Made by a program: the position numbers and the translations under genes. Source: Telluribacter humicola (lineage in GTDB: Bacteria > Bacteroidota > Bacteroidia > Cytophagales > Spirosomataceae). Taken from it: 64,000 nt of DNA. The stretch covers positions 682,001-746,000 of the forward strand of contig NZ_JAFIQT010000002.1 in assembly GCF_017355935.1 (NCBI RefSeq), given 5' to 3'. Below the pieces are notes generated by a model. It saw only the letters and a program-made list of their open reading frames with translations, was not told where the DNA came from and searched no databases. Of this stretch, positions 54,446-62,313 are shown piece after piece; the stretch's first letter is position 1, and every line of letters begins with the position of its first letter.

Positions 54446-56593
54446 ATGCTTCGAAATCTTCTATACTTACTAAGTCCGGCGGTACTGATGTTTACACTAC
54501 TAAGTATACATTCAGAGCCCATAGGAAATGATAGTCAATTAGATATTGGCAAGAATGGCCACGATTGGCCGGAGTACAACGGCGGCCCTGACCGGAACCA
54601 TTATTCTCCGCTGACCCAGATTGATACCAGTAACGTATCAAAGCTCAAAGTAGCCTGGGAGTATGCTTCGGGCGGAGCGGATACCATACGAAACACGACG
54701 CAGATGCAGAGTAATCCTATTATCATCAATGGGGTACTTTATGGCGTTTCGGCCGGTTCGCAGGCTTTTGCGCTGGACGCCGCCACGGGACGTGAACTCT
54801 GGAAGACTAACATCACCGATGAAACCTTCAGCATGACCAGCCGGGGCGTTACCTACTGGACCGATGGCAAAGCCAGTCGTATTTTCTTTGGGTATGGCTC
54901 CTACCTGTACGCTTTGGATGCCCGTACGGGTAAGCCTGTTAGTACTTTTGGAACCGCAGGAAAGATCAACCTGAGGGATGGACTTGAACGTCCCGGTGCC
55001 GATGACTATGTCATATCCAACACACCGGGTGTTATCTATAAAGACCTGATCATCATGGGTACGCGCGTGAACGAAAGCGCCGCTGCCCTTCCCGGTGATA
55101 TCCGCGCCTACGATGTTCGGTCGGGGCGCATAGTATGGACATTCCGCACGGTACCACGCCCTGGTGAGTACGGCTACGATACCTGGCCAAAAGACGGGTA
55201 TAAGAACGTAGGAGCGGCCAATAACTGGATGGGCATGGCCATTGATCGCAAGCGGGGTATTGTGTATGCGCCTACGGGGTCGGCGGCTTTTGATTTCTAC
55301 GGCGGCAACCGGCACGGCTCCAATCTGTTTGCTAACTGCCTACTGGCGCTGGATGCTGCTACCGGCAAGCGGCTGTGGCACTTCCAGACTGTTCATCACG
55401 ATATCTGGGACCGTGATATACCGGCTCCGCCTAACCTTTTTACGGTAGTTCACGGTGGTAGAAAAATTGACGCTGTATCCGTATTGAGCAAACAGGGCTT
55501 TTTATTCGTATTTGACCGGGTAACGGGTAAGCCGCTGTTTCCTATTGAAGAACGGGCATTTCCGGCTTCGGATATACCCGGTGAACAGGCCTGGCCTACC
55601 CAACCCATTCCCCTTAAACCCACGCCCTTTACACGCCAGAGCTTTACCGAAAAGGATCTAAGTCCTTTACTGTCAGCAAGTGAGCGGGAGGAGATACTGG
55701 TAGAGCTACGAAAAGCTAAAACCGGTCAGCCCTTCATTCCATTGGGTTGGGAACGTACTATATTCTTTCCCGGTACCGATGGAGGACCGCAGTGGGGAGG
55801 TGCCGCGGTGGACGAAAATAGTATTCTGTATGTGCCGGCCAAGGAAAATCCGGTGTACTCGGCTATCAAAGACGCTCCCAAACAGCAGGGAACTACGGCC
55901 TCAGTGACAGGTAAAAAGCTCTATGAGGTAAACTGCGGGGCCTGCCACGGAGCTACCCGGGAGGGAAGTCATGATGGTACCTATCCTTCTTTACTCAACG
56001 TATCTGCCCGTAGCAATGAGCCCGCGGTGCATCAGTTACTGGGTAAGGGGAGAGGCATGATGCCTGCTTTTACGCACCTTAAGGAAGCGGAGCGGAAAGC
56101 CATAGTAGACTTTCTGTTCGGGAAGGAATCTGCCGTAGCCTCCGAAGCAAAGCCTACCCGTACTATGGTACCTTACTCGCACACGGGGTATAACCGTTGG
56201 TACGACTCCAAGGGCTATCCCATTAGCCAGCCGCCCTGGGGTACCCTCACGGCTATTAACATGCATACGGGTGACCACCTCTGGCAAGTACCTTTGGGTG
56301 AATACCCTGAGCTTACGGCGCAGGGAGTACCGCCTACCGGCACCGACAACTACGGAGGAGCGGTAGTCACGAGGGGAGGGCTCCTGTTTATCGCAGCCTC
56401 CCGCGATGAGCAGATCCGGGCCATTGACCGCCGTACTGGCAAAACGCTCTGGCAGGCACCGCTACCCGCCGCGGGTTATGCTACCCCCAGTACTTACTCC
56501 GTCAATGGCAAACAGTACGTGGTAATAGCCTGTGGGGGTGGAAAACTGAAAACCAGGTCCGGGGATAAATACGTGGCCTTTGCACTACCTTAA
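54446..56593 (+). CDS. PQQ-dependent sugar/alcohol dehydrogenase with embedded cytochrome c
   Basis: A 715-aa periplasmic quinoprotein with an N-terminal hydrophobic signal (MLRNLLYLLSPAVLMFTLL). The eight-bladed propeller shows tryptophan-docking motifs (LDAATGRELWKTN, YDVRSGRIVWTF, LDAATGKRLWHF, INMHTGDHLWQV, IDRRTGKTLWQA) and the NWPEYNGGPDRNHYSPL-like opening of glucose-dehydrogenase-type enzymes. A heme c domain with CGACH (near residue 495) and the distal Met in GMMPAF is inserted before the last blades (about 488-560), giving intramolecular electron transfer. The sugar isomerase-like gene starts 18 bp after its stop. The substrate is not known. Confidence 0.93.
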   Translation: MLRNLLYLLSPAVLMFTLLSIHSEPIGNDSQLDIGKNGHDWPEYNGGPDRNHYSPLTQIDTSNVSKLKVAWEYASGGADTIRNTTQMQSNPIIINGVLYGVSAGSQAFALDAATGRELWKTNITDETFSMTSRGVTYWTDGKASRIFFGYGSYLYALDARTGKPVSTFGTAGKINLRDGLERPGADDYVISNTPGVIYKDLIIMGTRVNESAAALPGDIRAYDVRSGRIVWTFRTVPRPGEYGYDTWPKDGYKNVGAANNWMGMAIDRKRGIVYAPTGSAAFDFYGGNRHGSNLFANCLLALDAATGKRLWHFQTVHHDIWDRDIPAPPNLFTVVHGGRKIDAVSVLSKQGFLFVFDRVTGKPLFPIEERAFPASDIPGEQAWPTQPIPLKPTPFTRQSFTEKDLSPLLSASEREEILVELRKAKTGQPFIPLGWERTIFFPGTDGGPQWGGAAVDENSILYVPAKENPVYSAIKDAPKQQGTTASVTGKKLYEVNCGACHGATREGSHDGTYPSLLNVSARSNEPAVHQLLGKGRGMMPAFTHLKEAERKAIVDFLFGKESAVASEAKPTRTMVPYSHTGYNRWYDSKGYPISQPPWGTLTAINMHTGDHLWQVPLGEYPELTAQGVPPTGTDNYGGAVVTRGGLLFIAASRDEQIRAIDRRTGKTLWQAPLPAAGYATPSTYSVNGKQYVVIACGGGKLKTRSGDKYVAFALP

Positions 56594-56611
56594 CTTTACA
56601 CCTGCCTGTCT

Positions 56612-57514
56612 ATGCAATTTGATCGAAGAAAATTTCTGAAAGCAGTACCCCTGGGGGGAGTAGCCATGGCAGCGAGTTTGAAAGAGGCCGGAGGAGTACC
56701 CTTGACTCATACTGCCAACCCCTCTGCCCATATCAAGCTCAGCTGTAACTTATATTCATTTAATGATCCGCTTCGTAAAGGAGAGATGACGCTGGGCGAT
56801 GTACTCCATTACTGCTCGGATCTGGGGTTTAATGCTGTTGATCCAACCGGGTACTATTTTCCCGGCTACCCTGAGGTACCACAGGATGACTATGTCTATG
56901 AGATCAAGAAACAGGCCTTCCTGCTGGGGTTAGATATCAGTGGTACCGGCGTCCGGACGGACTTCTCGTCTGCCGATAAAAGCAAGCGGGAGGCGGATGT
57001 GGAGCTGGTACGCAGGTGGGTAGACGTAGCTGCCAAAATGGATGCGCCGGTACTGCGTGTATTTGCCGGTAAGGGAGTGCCGGAGGGGTACGCCGAACGG
57101 GAGGTAATGGACTGGGCGGTGGATAGTATCAGGCAGTGCGTGGAGCACGGAAAACAGAAAGGCGTGATGATCGTACTGCAGAATCACAACGAGCTGCTCA
57201 AGACCGTAGACCAGGTACTCTACATCCGAAACAAGATCCCCTCCGACTGGTTGGGTATCAACCTGGATATTGGTAGCCTTAGGGCAGGGGACCCGTATGA
57301 AGAGGTAGCCAAACTGGCTCCTTACGCCTATACCTGGCAGATCAAGGAGAATGTGTACCGCAACGGCAAGGAAGAAAAGACAGACCTGAAGAAGATCATC
57401 CAGATTATCAGGAATGTGGGATATCGGGGGTACATTCCATTAGAAACCCTTTCGGGCGATCCACGGGTGCAAATTCCGCGTTTTCTGGCGGAGGTACGGG
57501 AGGCTATGCGTTAA
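56612..57514 (+). CDS. Sugar phosphate isomerase/epimerase-like TIM barrel protein, exported
   Basis: A 300-aa xylose isomerase-like barrel. The N-terminus has DRRKFLKAVPLGGVAMAA, a twin-arginine-type signal, so it is probably exported folded with a bound metal. Metal and catalytic residues are visible in IVLQNHNEL, INLDIGSL, WQIKENV and IPLETL. Such exported barrels accompany DUF1080 proteins and oxidoreductases in Bacteroidota and some act in 3-keto-sugar metabolism. The 18-bp gap to the PQQ dehydrogenase gene indicates an operon. Confidence 0.9.
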   Translation: MQFDRRKFLKAVPLGGVAMAASLKEAGGVPLTHTANPSAHIKLSCNLYSFNDPLRKGEMTLGDVLHYCSDLGFNAVDPTGYYFPGYPEVPQDDYVYEIKKQAFLLGLDISGTGVRTDFSSADKSKREADVELVRRWVDVAAKMDAPVLRVFAGKGVPEGYAEREVMDWAVDSIRQCVEHGKQKGVMIVLQNHNELLKTVDQVLYIRNKIPSDWLGINLDIGSLRAGDPYEEVAKLAPYAYTWQIKENVYRNGKEEKTDLKKIIQIIRNVGYRGYIPLETLSGDPRVQIPRFLAEVREAMR

Positions 57515-57564
57515 CAGCCTCCCGTCCGGTATATTGGGTAAGAAAGTATAGTTTTATTTCATAC

Positions 57565-57966
57565 CTACGATTTAGGATACTCAACAAATACCTTAGCCAG
57601 CGAAGCGGTCAGGGCATCGATAAATGAAGGCTTGGTCATAAAATCCGTAGCTCCGAGTTGTTTGGTCTCGAGTACATCTCTGGGCTCCGACGAAGTGGAG
57701 TAGATTATAATCGGCGTGTGGTCTAGGCGCTCAATCTTCTTCAGCTCGGTCAGGCACTGCTTACCGTTCATACGGGGCATATTCAGATCCAGGAATATGT
57801 ACTCCGGCACGAACTCTGAGTTTTTGTTCAGCTTCTGTATGGCATCGAGTCCATCATCTGCTGTCACGCAGTGAATGGTCGGATCCACCTTATTCAGCGC
57901 CAGGGCAAAAATTTCCTGATCGTCCTGATCATCATCGATCAAAAAACAGGTAATGGGGGTAGGCAT
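57565..57966 (-). CDS. Single-domain response regulator (CheY-like)
   Basis: A 133-aa stand-alone receiver. Acidic pocket D11-D13, phospho-acceptor D60 in FLDLNMPRMNG, Thr/Ser in IIYSTSSEP and Lys in FMTKPS are all present. It lacks an output domain and no kinase gene adjoins it, so its partner must be encoded elsewhere. IDDDQDDQEIF is typical of the Bacteroidota receivers similar to Rcp1. Confidence 0.93.
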   Translation of the reverse strand: MPTPITCFLIDDDQDDQEIFALALNKVDPTIHCVTADDGLDAIQKLNKNSEFVPEYIFLDLNMPRMNGKQCLTELKKIERLDHTPIIIYSTSSEPRDVLETKQLGATDFMTKPSFIDALTASLAKVFVEYPKS

Positions 57967-58404
57967 ATTTTGAGTGTTGGCTGGTAGTCCTTAACAGTGT
58001 AAAGTTACATGTAAATCAGAGAAATAAAATTGGCTGTTGCTGCACTTTTGAAACCTAATTTCGCACCATTTCATACTAGCTAGCGTGGATGGACAGAAAG
58101 CAGTCATAGAGCTATAAAAGACTATCTGCGATGGATAGAATCTACCCAAGGACCCTAAGAGTCATTGCAGTAGTACTGAATGAACAGGAAGAAGGACAGA
58201 CTCTATATTTCTTCCTTACTAAACCTGACTAACATATTGTAGCAGTAAATTTTTTTCCATCGTATAGCGTTAAAGTACCCGTTATAGCCTGATCTGAAAA
58301 GGTATTAAAAAGACTTTTTATATCAGGCTTTTTACTTTCCTAAAGCAGTAGCACCAAAACCAGCGATGTGTAACTTTTGTTTGACCCTGATTCAGCGGAT
58401 ACTT
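57967..58404. other. Intergenic gap with a terminator-like hairpin
   Basis: No gene that I can support firmly. A 33-codon frame (58131-58232, plus strand, MDRIYPRTLRVIAVVLNEQE...) reads plausibly but is short. At 58287-58328 a 7-bp stem (GCCTGAT / ATCAGGC) with a long loop is followed by TTTTTAC on the plus strand, which would suit the 3' end of a short transcript from this gap. Confidence 0.35.
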
Positions 58405-59565
58405 TTAAAGCTTTTCCAGAGCTTGCTCCAGATCCCTGATCAGGTAATCGGCATCTTCCAGTCCAATGTATATGCGGGCCATGCGGTGGCGCTCATTGGA
58501 CGCGTCAAACTCCTCGGGAGGTATACCAGCCGCCTGCGGCAGGATCAGCGATTCGTGGCCTCCCCATGAAACCGCCACCAGAAAATGCTTCAGCGCGTAG
58601 GTGAAGGTTTCGATTCGCTCAGCGCTATCCGCTTTTAGCTGCACGGTCAGCAGGCCACAGGCTCCGGTCATTTGCTTGCGTGCCAACTCCAGCTGTGGGA
58701 AATCCTCGTCCAGCGGAAAGAATACCCGTTCGATCTTGGGATGTTGTTTGAGATAGGTGAGTACTTTTTGGGTACTCTGGCTGATACGCTCCAGGCGCAT
58801 AGGTAGGGTACGCAGTCCGCGCAGCAGCAGCCAGGCGTTAAACGGCATAATACCCGAGCCGGTATTCAGCAGCTGTTCGTTAAATATTTTAGCCAGCATT
58901 TCCTTAGTACCCGTCAGTACGCCCGCCACGGTATCGCTATGTCCGCCGATGTACTTGGTGGCCGACTGCAGGCTCAGGTCTATGCCCAGGGTGTGAGGTT
59001 TCTGGTGCAGAGGAGTACAGTAGCTGTTGTCAATGATGGTGATGATGCCCCGGCTCTTTGCCAGCTTCGCTAGGGCTTCCAGGTCCTGCAGCTCGTAGGT
59101 AAGGGTGTTGGGCGACTCCAGGTAGATCAGACGCGTTTCAGGACGCAGAGCTGCCTCAAAGTTTTCGATGCGGGTACCGTCGACATAGGTAGTACTGACG
59201 CCAAAGCGGGGGAGTATAATGTCAAACATCCGGTAAGCCCAGGTATAGGGCTTCTCCACCGATACGATATGGTCACCTCCTTTAACGTTGGCCAGTACGG
59301 CGCAGAATATGGCGGAGGCACCGCTGTTGAATACCAGAGCGTCTTCGGCCTCGTCGAGGGCCGCCAGTTTTTTGCGTAGTATATCTACCGTTGGATTCAC
59401 CCCCCGGGAGTATACATAGGTAGACATTTCGTCCTGAAAGGCACCACGCAGATCAGCGAAGGAAGTGAACGCGAAGTTACTGGTCTGGATGATAGGAGGG
59501 GCTACCGCATTGAAGTACGCTGAGCGGTCTTCGCCCAATTCATTAATAATATACGAAAGGTCCAT
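58405..59565 (-). CDS. Trans-sulfuration family PLP-dependent enzyme
   Basis: A 386-aa Cys/Met-metabolism enzyme (cystathionine gamma-synthase / beta-lyase / gamma-lyase group). The PLP-binding Lys lies in SATKYIGGHSD near residue 202; the phosphate-binding NSGASAIFC, YSRGVNPTVDILRKKLAALDEAEDALV and IDNSYCTPLHQKP stretches are typical. The C-terminal VSWGGHESLILPQAA supplies the carboxylate-binding region. Which reaction it performs cannot be told from sequence. The upstream leader contains a stable hairpin that might be regulatory. Confidence 0.9.
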   Translation of the reverse strand: MDLSYIINELGEDRSAYFNAVAPPIIQTSNFAFTSFADLRGAFQDEMSTYVYSRGVNPTVDILRKKLAALDEAEDALVFNSGASAIFCAVLANVKGGDHIVSVEKPYTWAYRMFDIILPRFGVSTTYVDGTRIENFEAALRPETRLIYLESPNTLTYELQDLEALAKLAKSRGIITIIDNSYCTPLHQKPHTLGIDLSLQSATKYIGGHSDTVAGVLTGTKEMLAKIFNEQLLNTGSGIMPFNAWLLLRGLRTLPMRLERISQSTQKVLTYLKQHPKIERVFFPLDEDFPQLELARKQMTGACGLLTVQLKADSAERIETFTYALKHFLVAVSWGGHESLILPQAAGIPPEEFDASNERHRMARIYIGLEDADYLIRDLEQALEKL

Positions 59566-59693
59566 GCCGGATGGGTGTGACAGGGTTAGTTAAGAACAGG
59601 ACATAGTCAGGAGCCGAACCACCGGCTTCCCGGCCTGCAAGATAACCAAGCCATGCCTAATCATCGTAGGGAGTAGGACTAAATACTCTGAAA

Positions 59694-60731
59694 TTACTGT
59701 ATGTGCAGTTCGGCTTCCTTTCGCTCGAAGTCCATAACCTGATCTTGGGTAATGATGCCAACCTTTACTGAATGTAGTATGGCTTCGCTGCTGTGGCGGA
59801 AATAGCAGGTATCTACTCCCAGTCCGCTGATGGTTTCCATATGCTGCGTGATTACCTGCTTCGGCGAACTTTCGGTTTGCCGGATATACACCGCCCGAAT
59901 ACTCATCGGAAACGTTTTGCAGATTACTTCGTAGATGTGCGGGTCGCGCTGCGAATCATCACCCAGCAGAATAAATTTCAGGTGGGGATAAAACTTAATG
60001 ATATTCCGGATCTTACGCTCTTTATGATCGTGTGACCCTCGACCGGTCATTAGGAAATCTCCCAGACTATCCTTCACACTTTTGAGCTTGAGTACCGCTT
60101 TGGGGAGGCCGTTGTAGTGCGTGAAGCGAACTATAAATTCGTACAGGTTCCACTCGCTGCTGGATACAAAGAAAAACGTATTACCTTCGGTGTCACTCTT
60201 TTCGCGTCCGGCGAAGCTAAGCAGGCGGTAGTGTTTAACAACATCTTCAAAAGGCATCCGTGACTCCACATTTTTAGTTAACATTACGTAGAGTTTTTTC
60301 AACAAGTGCCCGCTGTATGAGATCAGAAAGGTATCATCAATATCCGATATAATAGAATAAGCACCTTCATAAGGAACTAACAACTCACCCTTGCGGCTGA
60401 AACTATGCTTTTCACCATCAACCTCATCCTCAAAACAGACCTCGTAGTTGTGCCAGCCGCAGTCCAGCGGCTGCTGCAGAGGCAGGTTAAATTCGAAAAA
60501 GCCGTCTTTGAGGGTACGGGTCTCTACTTTTATATCGCCAAACTTAAGGATCACACGAGCGTTGGCAATAGTTTTTATAGTAAAAAGCTGTAGTATAGAA
60601 TTGATGTACTTGAATCCCTTCCGGTCGTACAGATCCTTGGCCGAAGGATATCTCCTGAAGGCATGTCCGAATACAACCATTTCGTTAGGGTTGGCGTAGC
60701 CGCGGTAGAGTTTAAGTTCACATTTTTTCAT
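59694..60731 (-). CDS. App1-type phosphatidate phosphatase (DUF2183)
   Basis: A 345-aa protein with an N-terminal beta-domain of about 125 residues and a HAD-like App1 catalytic domain. The DxDxT motif is DIDDT near residue 132, followed by VSSSEWNLYEF (motif II), TGRGSHDHKERKI with the conserved Lys, and ILLGDDSQRDPHIY (motif IV). Yeast App1 dephosphorylates phosphatidate to diacylglycerol. There is no signal peptide, so it is cytoplasmic or membrane-associated. It is divergent from a diacylglycerol kinase-like gene only 54 bp away. Confidence 0.9.
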   Translation of the reverse strand: MKKCELKLYRGYANPNEMVVFGHAFRRYPSAKDLYDRKGFKYINSILQLFTIKTIANARVILKFGDIKVETRTLKDGFFEFNLPLQQPLDCGWHNYEVCFEDEVDGEKHSFSRKGELLVPYEGAYSIISDIDDTFLISYSGHLLKKLYVMLTKNVESRMPFEDVVKHYRLLSFAGREKSDTEGNTFFFVSSSEWNLYEFIVRFTHYNGLPKAVLKLKSVKDSLGDFLMTGRGSHDHKERKIRNIIKFYPHLKFILLGDDSQRDPHIYEVICKTFPMSIRAVYIRQTESSPKQVITQHMETISGLGVDTCYFRHSSEAILHSVKVGIITQDQVMDFERKEAELHIQ

Positions 60732-60785
60732 GCATTCATAAATTCGTTACTGACTTTTTGATACCTACCATAACAGTAAAAGAAT

Positions 60786-61676
60786 ATGCCATCGGAAGAG
60801 AAGGTGCTGCTCATTGTTAATCCTATATCAGGTAACCTGGAAAAAGAGGACATTGTTGATTTGGTTGAAAGCCACTGTAAGACTTCCAGCCGGCAGTTGG
60901 AAATATACACAACTACCGGCAAAAATGATCTTCAGTCTATCATCAGGTTATTAGATGAATACAAGCCTTCGCGGGTATTGGTGGCGGGCGGTGATGGTAC
61001 CATCAGCTTAGCAGCTCATGCGCTGGAGGGTAGGGAGGCGGTGATGGGTATCCTGCCGGCGGGCTCATCCAACGGGCTAGCTACCAGCTTTAACGTACCT
61101 ACTGATTTTATGGAGGCGCTTGATGTAGCATTGAGTAGTAAGGTAGCCCGCATAGATGGTGTCCGGATCAATGGGGAAATAAGCCTGCATCTGAGTGATC
61201 TGGGGTTGAATGCCTTGCTCGTTAAGAACTTTGAAGAAGGTGATACCCGCGGACAATTAGGCTATGCTAAGGAGGTCATAAAGACGCTGACTGAACACGA
61301 AACGTTCAGAGTCAGAATCCGTACTGCGGAGGAAGTACTGGAAACCGAGGCGGTGATGGTAGTGATTGCCAATGCCCAAAAGTACGGTACCGGCGTCGCG
61401 ATCAATCCCTACGGCAATATTCTTGATGGTTTGTTTGAAGTAGTTATAGCCAAAAAGTGGGATGTAATCGAGCTGGTCAAGCTCATAGCGGGTAGTACCG
61501 AGTTTGATCCGGAGGTGGTAACTATGTTTTCGGTGACCCATGCTGAAATTGAATGCCTGGACCAGGAAGTGGACTTTCAGATTGACGGCGAATACAAAGG
61601 GCAGGTCCGGAAAATAACAGCACAGATGATCCCCCAACTCCTGTCAGTAGCCATACCGGAGCCACAGACGGTATAA
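60786..61676 (+). CDS. Diacylglycerol/lipid kinase family protein
   Basis: A 296-aa lipid kinase of the DagK/YegS superfamily. The nucleotide-binding motif VAGGDGTIS at residues 67-75 and the PAGSSNGLATSF glycine-rich loop are intact, as is the C-terminal beta-sandwich ending DGEYKGQVRK. It probably phosphorylates diacylglycerol or another lipid alcohol. Paired divergently with the App1-type phosphatase, whose presumed reaction is the opposite one, it suggests a phosphatidate/diacylglycerol balance, though that is inference. Confidence 0.9.
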   Translation: MPSEEKVLLIVNPISGNLEKEDIVDLVESHCKTSSRQLEIYTTTGKNDLQSIIRLLDEYKPSRVLVAGGDGTISLAAHALEGREAVMGILPAGSSNGLATSFNVPTDFMEALDVALSSKVARIDGVRINGEISLHLSDLGLNALLVKNFEEGDTRGQLGYAKEVIKTLTEHETFRVRIRTAEEVLETEAVMVVIANAQKYGTGVAINPYGNILDGLFEVVIAKKWDVIELVKLIAGSTEFDPEVVTMFSVTHAEIECLDQEVDFQIDGEYKGQVRKITAQMIPQLLSVAIPEPQTV

Positions 61677-61696
61677 TCTGATAGCCCGGTAGTACA

Positions 61697-62056
61697 CTAT
61701 ATTTTTTCCAGCGTTTCTCTGGTCAGTTCTCCTTTGGTGTCACCCGTATTCAGCGTGGTGGCCGGTTCAAATAGCATTACTGACACTTCCTGCTCAGCAA
61801 CCGGCCGGTGTTCGACTCCTCGTGGGACGATCAGGAACTCATTTTTGCCCAGCTCCACCGTCCGGTCACGGAACTCCATCTGGAAACTGCCTTCCAGTAC
61901 ATAGAAGAGTTCATCCTCGTGGTCGTGCTTGTGCCATACAAATTCTCCCTTAAACTTCACCAGCTTTACGTGTTGCCCATTGAGTTCACCCACTATGCGT
62001 GGATTCCAATGGTCAGAGAAAAGGGCTAATTTATCAGTGATAGTTATTTTATCCAT
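61697..62056 (-). CDS. Cupin domain-containing protein
   Basis: A 119-aa single-domain cupin. Motif 1 (VWHKHDHEDELFYVLEGSFQMEF) gives two His and a Glu, motif 2 (PRGVEHRPVAEQEVSVMLFEP) the last His, so a metal-binding site is expected. No enzyme subgroup can be assigned. Its 3' end faces the lipid kinase gene, only 20 bp away. Confidence 0.92.
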   Translation of the reverse strand: MDKITITDKLALFSDHWNPRIVGELNGQHVKLVKFKGEFVWHKHDHEDELFYVLEGSFQMEFRDRTVELGKNEFLIVPRGVEHRPVAEQEVSVMLFEPATTLNTGDTKGELTRETLEKI

Positions 62057-62313
62057 GGTAAAAAACGGTGTTTATAGCTTTCGGATAGCATTTTTATATA
62101 CCTCCGGCTTATGACTACACAACAAAACTTAATCCAGGTATAAGTTTCAAAAATAAGGCAAAATCCGGTAAGACGGGGTTCATATCAGATTATTAGTAGG
62201 TGGTAAGGTAAATACTACTCATTTTATAGTATAAAAGCCCGTATTTTAGCTCTATTATCATTAAGGTCCTGGTACTGCCCGGATCAACAAGTCTTGTATA
62301 AAAGTAATCATTC

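Noticed and set aside
59566-59700. tRNA-like reading of the trans-sulfuration leader (GGTTCGGCTCC resembles a T loop)
   Set aside because: Neither an acceptor stem nor a pairing T stem can be formed.
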